This document shows positions 1 to 8,089 of a stretch of 50,054 bases of DNA, in pieces (position 1 is the first letter of the stretch; every line of letters begins with the position of its first letter). The stretch is from Fibrobacter sp. (GTDB lineage Bacteria > Fibrobacterota > Fibrobacteria > Fibrobacterales > Fibrobacteraceae), in the NCBI GenBank assembly GCA_017649565.1, contig JAGCGO010000049.1, forward strand, positions 1 through 50,054. The letters run 5' to 3'. Position numbers and translations under genes: made by a program. Below the pieces are notes generated by a model. The model was not told the DNA's origin. It saw only the letters and a list, made by a program, of their open reading frames with translations, and ran no database searches.

Positions 1-1167
1 AAGTGCCAGATTCCCGACTGGATCAAGGATATCGTCGTGGACCTCGCCAAGACGAACCGCAGCTACGGTTACTGCCCCTCCAAGGGCATGCTCGAGACCC
101 GCGAATTTCTGGTGAAAGAAAACAACAAGCTCGGCGGTGCCCAGATCAACGTCGACGACATCCTGTTCTTTAACGGCCTCGGCGACGCCATCGCCACCAT
201 CTACGGCCTGCTTTCGATGAACACGCGTATCATCGGACCGGCCCCGGCCTACTCCACCCACAGTTCCGCCGAAGCGGCCCACGCCCACACGGCCCCCATC
301 ACCTACCGCCTCCAGCCCGAAAACCACTGGTATCCGGACCTCGAAGAACTCGAGAACAAGGTGAAGTACAACCCGAGCATCGCGGGCATTTTGGTGCTGA
401 ACCCGGACAACCCGACCGGCATGGTCTACCCGCTCGACATCCTCCAGAAAATCGTGGATATCGCGAAGCGCTACAACCTGTTCATCATCTGCGACGAAAT
501 CTACAACAAGATTACCTACAATGGTGCCCACGCCTACGCGCTGGCCGAATACATCGGCGACGTCCCGGGTATTGCCCTCAAGGGTATTTCCAAGGAATAC
601 CCGTGGCCGGGCGCTCGTTGCGGCTGGGCCGAATACTACAACCGTGACAAGGACGAACAGTTCGACGCCTTCTGCCGCGCCATTGACAACGCCAAGATGG
701 TGGAAGTCTGCTCGACCACGCTCCCGCAGATGACAATTCCGCGCGTCCTGGGCGACAAGCGCTTCATCGAGCACCGCACCGCGCTGAACGAAAAGATCGG
801 CCGCCGCAGTGCCATCATCAACGAAATCCTTTCCGACATTCCGGAACTCTACTTCAACCCGACCTACGGTGCGTTCTACAACACCATCATCTTCCGCGAA
901 GGCACGCTCAACAGCCACCAGAGCTTAAAGATCGATAACCCGATCATCAAGAAGAAGGTCGAGGAATGGTGCAGCAAGACCACGAACCTGGACTACCGCT
1001 TCGTGTACTACCTACTGGGCGCAAAGGGCATCTGCGTGGTGCCGAGTACCAGCTTCTGCACCGACCTCAAGGGCTTCCGCGTGACGCTTTTGGAAGAGGA
1101 CGAAGACGAACTGCGCAGCGTGTTCACCACGATCCACGATGCGATTGTAGAATACCTGCATTCCTAA
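1..1167 (+). CDS. Class I/II PLP-dependent aminotransferase, 5' end missing
   Basis: The frame is open from the first base, so the gene begins left of the window; a GTG at 37 is internal and should not be taken as the start. The visible protein is the large and C-terminal part of a fold-type I aminotransferase. It has an Asp-Asn-Pro-Thr-Gly segment (LNPDNPTG), the PLP-ring aspartate in ICDEIYNKI, and the Schiff-base lysine motif GISKEYPWPGARCGW. It would transfer amino groups between an amino acid and a 2-oxo acid in the cytoplasm. The Trp/Pro-rich lysine motif and the extra helix after it are unlike classical AspC and closer to the AlaA/PatA-like group; substrate cannot be read. A strong terminator follows the stop codon. 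Confidence 0.9.
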   Translation, partial: KCQIPDWIKDIVVDLAKTNRSYGYCPSKGMLETREFLVKENNKLGGAQINVDDILFFNGLGDAIATIYGLLSMNTRIIGPAPAYSTHSSAEAAHAHTAPITYRLQPENHWYPDLEELENKVKYNPSIAGILVLNPDNPTGMVYPLDILQKIVDIAKRYNLFIICDEIYNKITYNGAHAYALAEYIGDVPGIALKGISKEYPWPGARCGWAEYYNRDKDEQFDAFCRAIDNAKMVEVCSTTLPQMTIPRVLGDKRFIEHRTALNEKIGRRSAIINEILSDIPELYFNPTYGAFYNTIIFREGTLNSHQSLKIDNPIIKKKVEEWCSKTTNLDYRFVYYLLGAKGICVVPSTSFCTDLKGFRVTLLEEDEDELRSVFTTIHDAIVEYLHS

Positions 1168-1194
1168 CTTACAAAAAGCTTATTTAAAAATTAA

Positions 1195-1228
1195 ATGAGG
1201 TCCGTACTCTACGGAACCTCATTTTTTT
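1195..1228 (+). terminator. Rho-independent terminator after the aminotransferase
   Basis: The arm ATGAGGTCCGT pairs with ACGGAACCTCAT with one bulged base around a short loop, and is followed by seven T. It lies 28 bases after the stop codon. Confidence 0.85.
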
Positions 1229-1430
1229 ACAAACAAAATAGAATTTTAACTTTTATTTTACATACCAAGCAACTTTTTTACACGCCCCATTAGCAAATCC
1301 TTTGCGTACAACGTATTTAGCATTTTATAATAAAGTAAAAATTATAAAAATATTTATTTACATTCAAGATTAATTTATATACAACATTTATTCGTTTATT
1401 CGCAACAGAAAATTTTCTCATTTTAACCTA

Positions 1431-1459
1431 TTGCGCACAACATTATTTGTGGTTATATT
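1431..1459 (+). promoter_or_regulatory. Possible promoter of the secreted protein gene
   Basis: TTGCGC is separated by 17 bases from TATATT, 35 bases before the ATG at 1495, in a very A/T-rich 260-base spacer. The -10 match is good and the -35 match is poor, so this is tentative. Nothing else was recognised between 1229 and 1430. Confidence 0.35.
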
Positions 1460-1494
1460 GTTTGTACTTTCACAAACAAACGAAGGAAGGAAAT

Positions 1495-3084
1495 ATGAAA
1501 AAATTCCATTTAGCCGCAATACTGCTTGCAGCATCATTTAATCTCGCAAACGCATATGTAATCCCCACATATCACAACGGCGACCCGCTACCCAACGGTT
1601 ACGATTACACCCTTACCGAAGGCATTCCCTCTTGGGTAAGCGTCTATGGCAGCCCTCTCGGAGTTTCATCAAGAATGTGTTGCCGAGACAATCAGCTTAT
1701 TCCCGACGGAAAATCAGCCATGGCTAGGGCATACACCATTCACAACAACAAATCTACAGCTATTTCGGGCTTTAAATTTTATCACTACTTCAACGCGCCC
1801 CCTTCTCAACATTTTGACGTAAAAGTGTACCACTATTTCCACGCAAACCGCAGCGATCGCGGAGCTGTAATGCAGGACGCCGGCATTCAACCAGGCATAA
1901 ATATCCAAAGATTGTCAGCCGTACAGTACAGAGTTGAACTCGACTACAGCAACGTCACCATTCCCAAAAACAGCAGATTCCCGTCGAAAGGCGCATTGTA
2001 CATCCGAATCGAGTCCACCGACCCCAACGCCCCTCTGGACAACGTATCAGATTGGGCCAGACCGGGTCATGAACTTAGCGGATTCGCCATTACAACCCCC
2101 TCCGGTACCGTCTTGTACGGACCTGAGCTGAACAACTCCGGGACCACGACGCTCCCCACGGTAGATAACGCCAGAAGAGTCGGCCTTTTGACAGACGATT
2201 CTGAACTGTGCCAAAACGAAAAAGCCTATTCTTGGATCATGATGGATACGGAAGACACTAATCCGCAGACCCAATTCCTTGAGCTTCCAAGACCGAATGG
2301 TATTTCTGGATACCCCAACAAAAATTTGGGATTCAGTTTTTGCGCTCAAGCATTCACAAGCATGCCTAAAGTCCCATTTGACTATATCGTGCTGAGAATG
2401 GATACCGAGTGTCCCTCCGGTTCTTATCCATTCGCTCGATTCCATGACACAGAAGACAACAACAACAATAACACCTATACTGGAGATATATGGCCCAGTT
2501 ATGTCGGCAGGGACATCACTATGGAATACTGCCTTGTAACGAAAAACACTTCTTCGACTAAGGATTATCCGGTCAACAAGGCATTCAGTGTTTTCTCAAA
2601 TTACAGAAACAACACGACCATTTCACGTAGCGAACTCTTTATAGATGACGAGAATAACGGCAACATCAATCGGTGGGATTGGGAAGGCTTGTCTTCATCT
2701 AGACAACAAAAGGTTCAGAACATCATGTTCGGAGAACACGATACGTGGATGTACGCCATCACATGGACTGGCTCAAGGGCTCTTGCCAAGAGCGAAGCTT
2801 CGGTGGTCAATACGGACAAGCCCATTGCCGCCAACATCTCGCACACTCCTGCAATTCGTGGCTTTGACCACTCTGCAGTAAGCGTTGAACTCCAGTCTGC
2901 CGGCAATGCCAAGGTCACGATTGCCAACGCCAAGGGTGCCGTCGTCGCCAGGATTGTCAAGGAAGACCTGCAACCGGGTATTCATCAGATCCAATGGAAT
3001 TCTGGAATCGTGCCGAACGGCCGTTACATCGTGACGGTTGAACATAACGGCAAGATTGCCGCAAGGAACGTGATCTTGCGATAA
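1495..3084 (+). CDS. Exported protein of unknown function with sorting-type C-terminus
   Basis: 529 aa. The ATG at 1495 is preferred over upstream in-frame codons because GAAGGAAGG lies directly before it and the protein then begins with a clean signal peptide (MKKFHLAAILLAASFNLANA). The mature part is rich in Tyr, Asn and aromatic residues and predicted beta-strands, with Cys pairs (RMCCRD, SELCQNE, DTECPSG, MEYCL). I recognise no catalytic motif. The last ~75 residues (AGNAKVTIANAKGAVVARI ... GRYIVTVEHNGKIAARNVIL) look like a FlgD/Por-type C-terminal sorting domain, so export through a type IX-like route to the surface or medium is likely. It stands alone between two terminators. A carbohydrate-binding or adhesin role is a guess from context only. 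Confidence 0.85.
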   Translation: MKKFHLAAILLAASFNLANAYVIPTYHNGDPLPNGYDYTLTEGIPSWVSVYGSPLGVSSRMCCRDNQLIPDGKSAMARAYTIHNNKSTAISGFKFYHYFNAPPSQHFDVKVYHYFHANRSDRGAVMQDAGIQPGINIQRLSAVQYRVELDYSNVTIPKNSRFPSKGALYIRIESTDPNAPLDNVSDWARPGHELSGFAITTPSGTVLYGPELNNSGTTTLPTVDNARRVGLLTDDSELCQNEKAYSWIMMDTEDTNPQTQFLELPRPNGISGYPNKNLGFSFCAQAFTSMPKVPFDYIVLRMDTECPSGSYPFARFHDTEDNNNNNTYTGDIWPSYVGRDITMEYCLVTKNTSSTKDYPVNKAFSVFSNYRNNTTISRSELFIDDENNGNINRWDWEGLSSSRQQKVQNIMFGEHDTWMYAITWTGSRALAKSEASVVNTDKPIAANISHTPAIRGFDHSAVSVELQSAGNAKVTIANAKGAVVARIVKEDLQPGIHQIQWNSGIVPNGRYIVTVEHNGKIAARNVILR

Positions 3085-3123
3085 GCCAAATTATCGTCAA
3101 ATACCATAATTCCAAATAAAATC

Positions 3124-3154
3124 AGCTCTCCGCCCAGCGGAGGGCTGTTTATTT
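3124..3154 (+). terminator. Terminator after the secreted protein gene
   Basis: AGCTCTCCGC pairs with GCGGAGGGCT (one G-T wobble) around a three-base loop, followed by TGTTTATTTT. Confidence 0.75.
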
Positions 3155-3186
3155 TGATAGCCTTTTAATCTATATTAAAGATATCC

Positions 3187-6165
3187 GTGCAATACCTCGT
3201 CATCATTTTCCTTGCCCTTATAATATGCTCCTGCTCAGATTCCGACCAGAGTGCGTCTTCGCAAGATGATCCTTTTGACGATATTCTCATTGACAGCCTC
3301 GCCCACGCCGACTCATTGGTCCAAGACTCCCTGAGGCAAGATAGCCTTCTCAGAGACAGTCTGGTCAAGGATAGCCTTTTCAAGGACAGTCTCTTCAGGG
3401 ACAGTCTCTTCAAAGATAGCCTGGTCCGGGACAGCCTGCTGAAAGACAGCCTCGCCCGTGCGGATAGCTTGGCCAAAATAGAGCAATTGCACAACGAGGG
3501 AATGCGCCTAATCAAAGCAAAAGGCAATTCTGTCGAACTGGGAACCATGTCCACCGCCGCGCGCGCCATCGAGCAGCCGGCAATGAAGGCGACTTTCGAT
3601 TACGATTACTACATCTCCAGGCACGAAACCACATGCGGCGAGTTCAACTCCCTGATGAAACCCATAACAGCCCTTGCGCTGGAATGCGAAAAGGATTCAT
3701 TACCCGTCGTGAACGTGAGCTATTACGACGCCATCCTTTATGCAAACGAGCGCAGCAAAAAGGCAGACCTGGACACGGCATATACGTACGCGTCGGTCAA
3801 ATTTGACTCCGAAAAACATTGCATCAGTTTAGAAGGTCTTGCCTTCCACCCAGAAGTAGAGTCCTACCATTTGCCAACAGAAGCGGAATGGACGTTTGCC
3901 GCAACGTCAAGCTGGAACGCCCAAAGAGCCTGGACAGCAGACAATTCGGATTACCAACTGCATCCGGTTTGCTCCAAGGCGAAAAAAGATGAACTGTGCG
4001 ACATGATGGGCAACGTCATGGAATGGGCGAACGACTGGCTGGGCATGTTCCGTGATACGACCGTACAGAACTTCGTGGGCGCACCTGACGGCGGCACGCT
4101 CGGGCAACGCATTGTCAAGGGAGGCAGCTACCGCAACAAGGCATCTTCAATTACGCTTTACGGTCGAGGTGATGTTTATACGGTAACGTCATCGATGCGC
4201 GCCGACTATGTAGGGTTCCGCCTTGCCCTGGGGAGCATTGCGCAGGCGACATGGATGGGAAACGACGGCTCCGCCAAGGAAAGCCGCGTCATCCCGCAAG
4301 CAAGCATATCGACCATAAATGCCATTACAGGAACGTACAAGGCGAAATTGGCGTTCCGTAACGACATTACGGGCAACCTGGCCTATGTCGACTATTCCAG
4401 CGGTATCCTTTCCGTCGTCGAAATCGAGGATTCCATTGACGTATTCCACCCCGACATTTCGCCCGACGGCGAACACGTCGCTTTTTGTACGGGCCTGGAA
4501 GGAATTTCGGGAAAATCGACGGTCTATGTACGCGACCTGAACGCGGAGGGTTCGAACCTTGTAAAGCTGGACGTCGAAAATGCGGCTATTCCGCGTTGGC
4601 GGGTCCTTGAGAGCGGCGATACGGCCATTGTGTACGTGACCGACGCGGGCAACAACAAGGACGCGGCAGCGTTCCGTTCGGCATCCACCTGGCAAGTGGC
4701 ATTTGCAAACGGCCAGTTCGGCATTCCGGAAAAGCTTTTCGACGGAGCCTACCATGGCGGCATCAGCGACGATAACCGGCTGGCCGTAACAGGGGCTAGA
4801 CAGCTCCGCGCAAAAATCGCCGACCCCGGTTCGACCCTGTGGCAATCGGCCCGCGATACATTGTGGTACAATGGCGAGCAGGCATGCAATGCGTCGCTTT
4901 CGAAAGACGGCCGCAAGCAGACACTGTTTTTAGATTTCGGCGGCAAAACGGGCCGGGACTATGTCGGGGAAAGATATGCAACGCACGAAAGGCTGCTTGT
5001 TGTCGATTCTACGGGAAAATTGGTACAGTCCGTCAGCGCACCTTCCGGATACCTCTTCGACCATAGCGAATGGGCTGGAACCCACAATCTGGCCACTGCA
5101 AGCCTTACCGACGCCAACGGGGCGCACAAGAAGATCGTACTGGTCAACTTGTCCGACAGTTCCGTCGTGGATCTCGCCGAAGGCGATGAACTGTGGCATC
5201 CATGCCTTTGGACCAACCAAGGCAAAAAGCCATCAACGGACGAAGACCCCGAAAAAGAAGTCGACCCTTCCTTGGACTTGGATAGCGCAGGAGCATACCT
5301 GAGCGAAAACCATAATTATGAACAGGCAATGGTCCGCATTAAAATGGAATGCTTCTGGAAAAAACTCGATTCCACGAAAGTCTTCCTTGCGGGATCTTCG
5401 CGCATGGCAGAGGGGGCAAACCCCGATATGTATCCCGAATGGGGCATGCTTAATTTTGCAGTACCAGGAATTGACCCATCCAGGGATTTCTACTTCATCA
5501 AGAATTATGCGCTAAACCATTCCGAGCATTTAAAGGCCATCGCCATATCCATTGACCTAGATGCTTGGCGCGGAGACGAAAATCATCTTTCCTTGGTCCT
5601 GGATTACGCAATGGGCTATGCCTATGACGCAAACCATTCTTTCTGGAAAGACAGTATTCCCACCGGTTTTGTGAACCTTGTCGAAAATGCGTACCCGGCA
5701 GAGGCCACTATGAGAATGAATGTTTCAAGTCGAGGCGGAATGCCCTCCCTGTCAAACGGCTGGGAAACCGATGGAGTGGAAGTTCTATGGGATTCCATCT
5801 TTACGGATAAGCAAATGGCGTATTTTGACGCCCGTATCGAAGAACTCCAAGAAATCGTAGAAATTGCCGCCAAAAAAGACATCTATGTCATAGGGATTAT
5901 CTTCCCGCAGGCTCCGCAGTACAAAGAGACCGGAGCGTTCGGCTTGTACGGCATGCAACGCAGTGTCGCCCAAAACAAGATTGCCTACCTGGATTCTATC
6001 GCAAATGTCAATCAGCACTTTGTCCTAATGGACGAAAACAAGATGGGCGACCACGATTATACCGACGAAATGGCCCGAAATAATTCCCATTTAAGCTCAG
6101 TCGGGGCCAAACAGCTGACATCCCGACTGGATTCCCTCCTGAAAACACTGATTCCAGATAACTAG
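3187..6165 (+). CDS. TIGR02171-like lipoprotein: DSL repeat, FGE-sulfatase, beta-propeller and SGNH-like domains
   Basis: 992 aa, starting at GTG 3187; an in-frame stop at 3166 limits upstream starts. A lipoprotein signal ends at Cys16 (ICSC). Residues 42-91 are ten in-phase pentads DSLxx. Residues ~110-345 resemble a formylglycine-generating-enzyme/sulfatase-modifying fold (MGNVMEWANDW, RIVKGGSYRN, ADYVGFRLAL). Residues ~375-690 carry TolB/WD40-like blades (HPDISPDGEHVAF). Residues ~725-990 look like an SGNH hydrolase: GSSR near 733 as nucleophile elbow and NSHLSSVGAKQLT at the end as the His block. Length, lipoprotein signal and order fit Fibrobacter paralogous family TIGR02171, whose function is unknown. 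Location is probably the outer membrane. The SGNH assignment is my reading of two motifs and could be a catalytically dead fold. Confidence 0.85.
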   Translation: MQYLVIIFLALIICSCSDSDQSASSQDDPFDDILIDSLAHADSLVQDSLRQDSLLRDSLVKDSLFKDSLFRDSLFKDSLVRDSLLKDSLARADSLAKIEQLHNEGMRLIKAKGNSVELGTMSTAARAIEQPAMKATFDYDYYISRHETTCGEFNSLMKPITALALECEKDSLPVVNVSYYDAILYANERSKKADLDTAYTYASVKFDSEKHCISLEGLAFHPEVESYHLPTEAEWTFAATSSWNAQRAWTADNSDYQLHPVCSKAKKDELCDMMGNVMEWANDWLGMFRDTTVQNFVGAPDGGTLGQRIVKGGSYRNKASSITLYGRGDVYTVTSSMRADYVGFRLALGSIAQATWMGNDGSAKESRVIPQASISTINAITGTYKAKLAFRNDITGNLAYVDYSSGILSVVEIEDSIDVFHPDISPDGEHVAFCTGLEGISGKSTVYVRDLNAEGSNLVKLDVENAAIPRWRVLESGDTAIVYVTDAGNNKDAAAFRSASTWQVAFANGQFGIPEKLFDGAYHGGISDDNRLAVTGARQLRAKIADPGSTLWQSARDTLWYNGEQACNASLSKDGRKQTLFLDFGGKTGRDYVGERYATHERLLVVDSTGKLVQSVSAPSGYLFDHSEWAGTHNLATASLTDANGAHKKIVLVNLSDSSVVDLAEGDELWHPCLWTNQGKKPSTDEDPEKEVDPSLDLDSAGAYLSENHNYEQAMVRIKMECFWKKLDSTKVFLAGSSRMAEGANPDMYPEWGMLNFAVPGIDPSRDFYFIKNYALNHSEHLKAIAISIDLDAWRGDENHLSLVLDYAMGYAYDANHSFWKDSIPTGFVNLVENAYPAEATMRMNVSSRGGMPSLSNGWETDGVEVLWDSIFTDKQMAYFDARIEELQEIVEIAAKKDIYVIGIIFPQAPQYKETGAFGLYGMQRSVAQNKIAYLDSIANVNQHFVLMDENKMGDHDYTDEMARNNSHLSSVGAKQLTSRLDSLLKTLIPDN
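3310..3459 (+). repeat. Ten 15-bp units encoding DSLxx pentads
   Basis: Ten consecutive 15-bp units encode DSL followed by two variable residues (VQ, RQ, LR, VK, FK, FR, FK, VR, LK, AR). The units are in perfect phase and sit between the lipobox and the first globular domain, as an extended or helical stalk. Confidence 0.9.
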
Positions 6166-6237
6166 TCTACTTTTGCCGATTTTCCGCTTTATAAGCGCGA
6201 AAAAAATGTATGTTAGAAACAGTAGATCAAGGTGTAT

Positions 6238-7992
6238 ATGGGAAAAAAGTACACATTAGCGTTATGGATTGTCCTAAGTGCCGCCCAGGCATTCGGAGCG
6301 GTCTATTATGTAGCGACTGACGGCAAAGACAGTAACGTCGGCTCGGAGAAAAAGCCCTTCGCGACGCTCAACAAGGCAAACGAGGTTGTCAAGGCAGGCG
6401 ATACCGTATGGATTCGCGGCGGCGTGTACGACGTGAACGACACGGTCTTTTTCGCACGGTACAAGATGACGGCGGGCATCCTGCTGACAGCCAGCGGCGA
6501 AAGCGACGACAAGAGAATCCATTACCTCGCCTACCCCGACGAACTCCCGATCTTTGACGGGGCGAACCTTCCGGTAGCGGAAGGCGAAGATCATAGCGAC
6601 GGCACGCCCGAAGGCGCGATGTACACCTCGCCCATCGTGATTTCGGCAAAATTTCTGCATTTGAAGGGTTTCGAAATCCGCAATACACCCATGGTGCACA
6701 ACTCGAACTCCGGCATCTTCCTTTACGCGAGCAAGCACATCTTCTTGGAAAACATTGACAGCCACCACAATGCGGGTCCGGGATTCTTTGCGAACGACGG
6801 CGCCGACGATGGCGGCGGACACATCTTCTTGAACTGCGACGCGCACGACAACTATGACCCCACAGGTTGGCAGGGCGACGGCGAGAATGCCGACGGCTTC
6901 GGTGCGCATTACCAGAAGCCCGGCCAGGGCGATACGACCCGGTTCATCGGGTGTCGAGCTTGGTGGAACAGCGACGACGGTTTCGACTTCATCAACCAGG
7001 AATACCCCGTGGTCCTGGAGAACTGCTACGCCATGGGGAACGGCTACAGCGATTACGGACGCGGTAACCCGAAAAACGGCAACGGTTATGGCATAAAGAT
7101 GGGCCAGAGCACGTATGGCACCGGGCACCACATCATCAAGCAGTGCGTCGCCTGGAAAAACAAGATGTCCGGCTTCTACGCAAACTACACCAATGCCGGC
7201 AGCCAGTGGATCAACAACACTTCTTATGAAAACGGCGATAGGGCATTCAGCATGGCATCGACGCTTTACGCCGAAGACGGCAAAACTCGCCTTGCCGAGG
7301 TGGCCCCGCTTACGGGTGACAACGCCCATATCATGAAAAACAACATCGCCTTCCCGAACAAGCTTTCACAAATCGGGGAATGTTGGGAGAAAATTTCGAG
7401 CCAGGACATCGACCACTACGTGGAATGTCCCGCCGGCGAAAACAACACGTGGAACCTGAAACTTGACCTGACGGAAGACGACTTTGCGAGTCTTGACGAC
7501 CCGAGCATGACCGTGACCGGCGAAGACCTCTCGAAAATTCCGGGAATCCTGGGCCCGCGCAATCCCGACGGCAGCCTCCCCGACGTAGACTTTTTGAGGC
7601 TCAAGAAAGGGAGCCGCGCTATTGACAAGGGCGAAGATGTCGGTTTCCCGTTTGCCGGGAAAGCGCCCGACTTGGGTGCATTCGAATACGGCATAATTTC
7701 GAGCAGCTCCAAGGCAAAATCGAGCAGTTCAAAAGCAAAATCAAGCAGTTCGGCGAAAAGTTCGTCCAGTTCCAAAGACAGTTCGGCAGCTATCATAGCG
7801 AAAAACGCCTATTTCGCCGAAATTTCGGGCCCCGCTGACGTATTTGACTTGCAGGGACGCTACCTGGGAACCCTGCAGCCCGAACTGTGGCACGACAAAT
7901 CCATTGTCGAGGTAATGCGGACTAGATTCAAGGCCTCCGGTGCATACCTAGTCCGTCACGAGCAAAATGTACAGAAAATACACGTAAAGTAG
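6238..7992 (+). CDS. Secreted pectate lyase, polysaccharide lyase family 9
   Basis: 584 aa. The ATG at 6238 is chosen over the GTG at 6232 because AAGG lies five bases upstream of it. Signal peptide (LALWIVLSAAQAFGA), then a right-handed beta-helix opening with VYYVATDGKDSNVGS. It should cleave polygalacturonate by beta-elimination using calcium. The supporting residues are D219 (NADGFG), D246/D247/D250 (NSDDGFDF) and K287 (GYGIKMG). Their spacing closely follows the calcium-binding Asp cluster and catalytic Lys that I remember for Dickeya Pel9A. Residues ~485-520 form a poly-Ser linker (SSSSKAK units) leading to a short Por-like C-terminal domain (FDLQGRYLGTL ... GAYLVRHEQNVQKIHVK). It probably acts outside the cell or on its surface. 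Confidence 0.88.
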   Translation: MGKKYTLALWIVLSAAQAFGAVYYVATDGKDSNVGSEKKPFATLNKANEVVKAGDTVWIRGGVYDVNDTVFFARYKMTAGILLTASGESDDKRIHYLAYPDELPIFDGANLPVAEGEDHSDGTPEGAMYTSPIVISAKFLHLKGFEIRNTPMVHNSNSGIFLYASKHIFLENIDSHHNAGPGFFANDGADDGGGHIFLNCDAHDNYDPTGWQGDGENADGFGAHYQKPGQGDTTRFIGCRAWWNSDDGFDFINQEYPVVLENCYAMGNGYSDYGRGNPKNGNGYGIKMGQSTYGTGHHIIKQCVAWKNKMSGFYANYTNAGSQWINNTSYENGDRAFSMASTLYAEDGKTRLAEVAPLTGDNAHIMKNNIAFPNKLSQIGECWEKISSQDIDHYVECPAGENNTWNLKLDLTEDDFASLDDPSMTVTGEDLSKIPGILGPRNPDGSLPDVDFLRLKKGSRAIDKGEDVGFPFAGKAPDLGAFEYGIISSSSKAKSSSSKAKSSSSAKSSSSSKDSSAAIIAKNAYFAEISGPADVFDLQGRYLGTLQPELWHDKSIVEVMRTRFKASGAYLVRHEQNVQKIHVK

Positions 7993-8089
7993 CGGCTGAA
8001 CTCGTATATTTTTATAACGTGCTCTTGTTAAATATCCATTTTGACGTTTTTTGGTGAAAAATAGCTAAACCCAATAAAAAAAGTGTTGA

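Noticed and set aside
6274..7329. Leftward 351-codon frame opposite the pectate lyase
   Set aside because: The pectate lyase on the plus strand has all catalytic residues; the antisense frame has no ribosome-binding site or recognisable domain.
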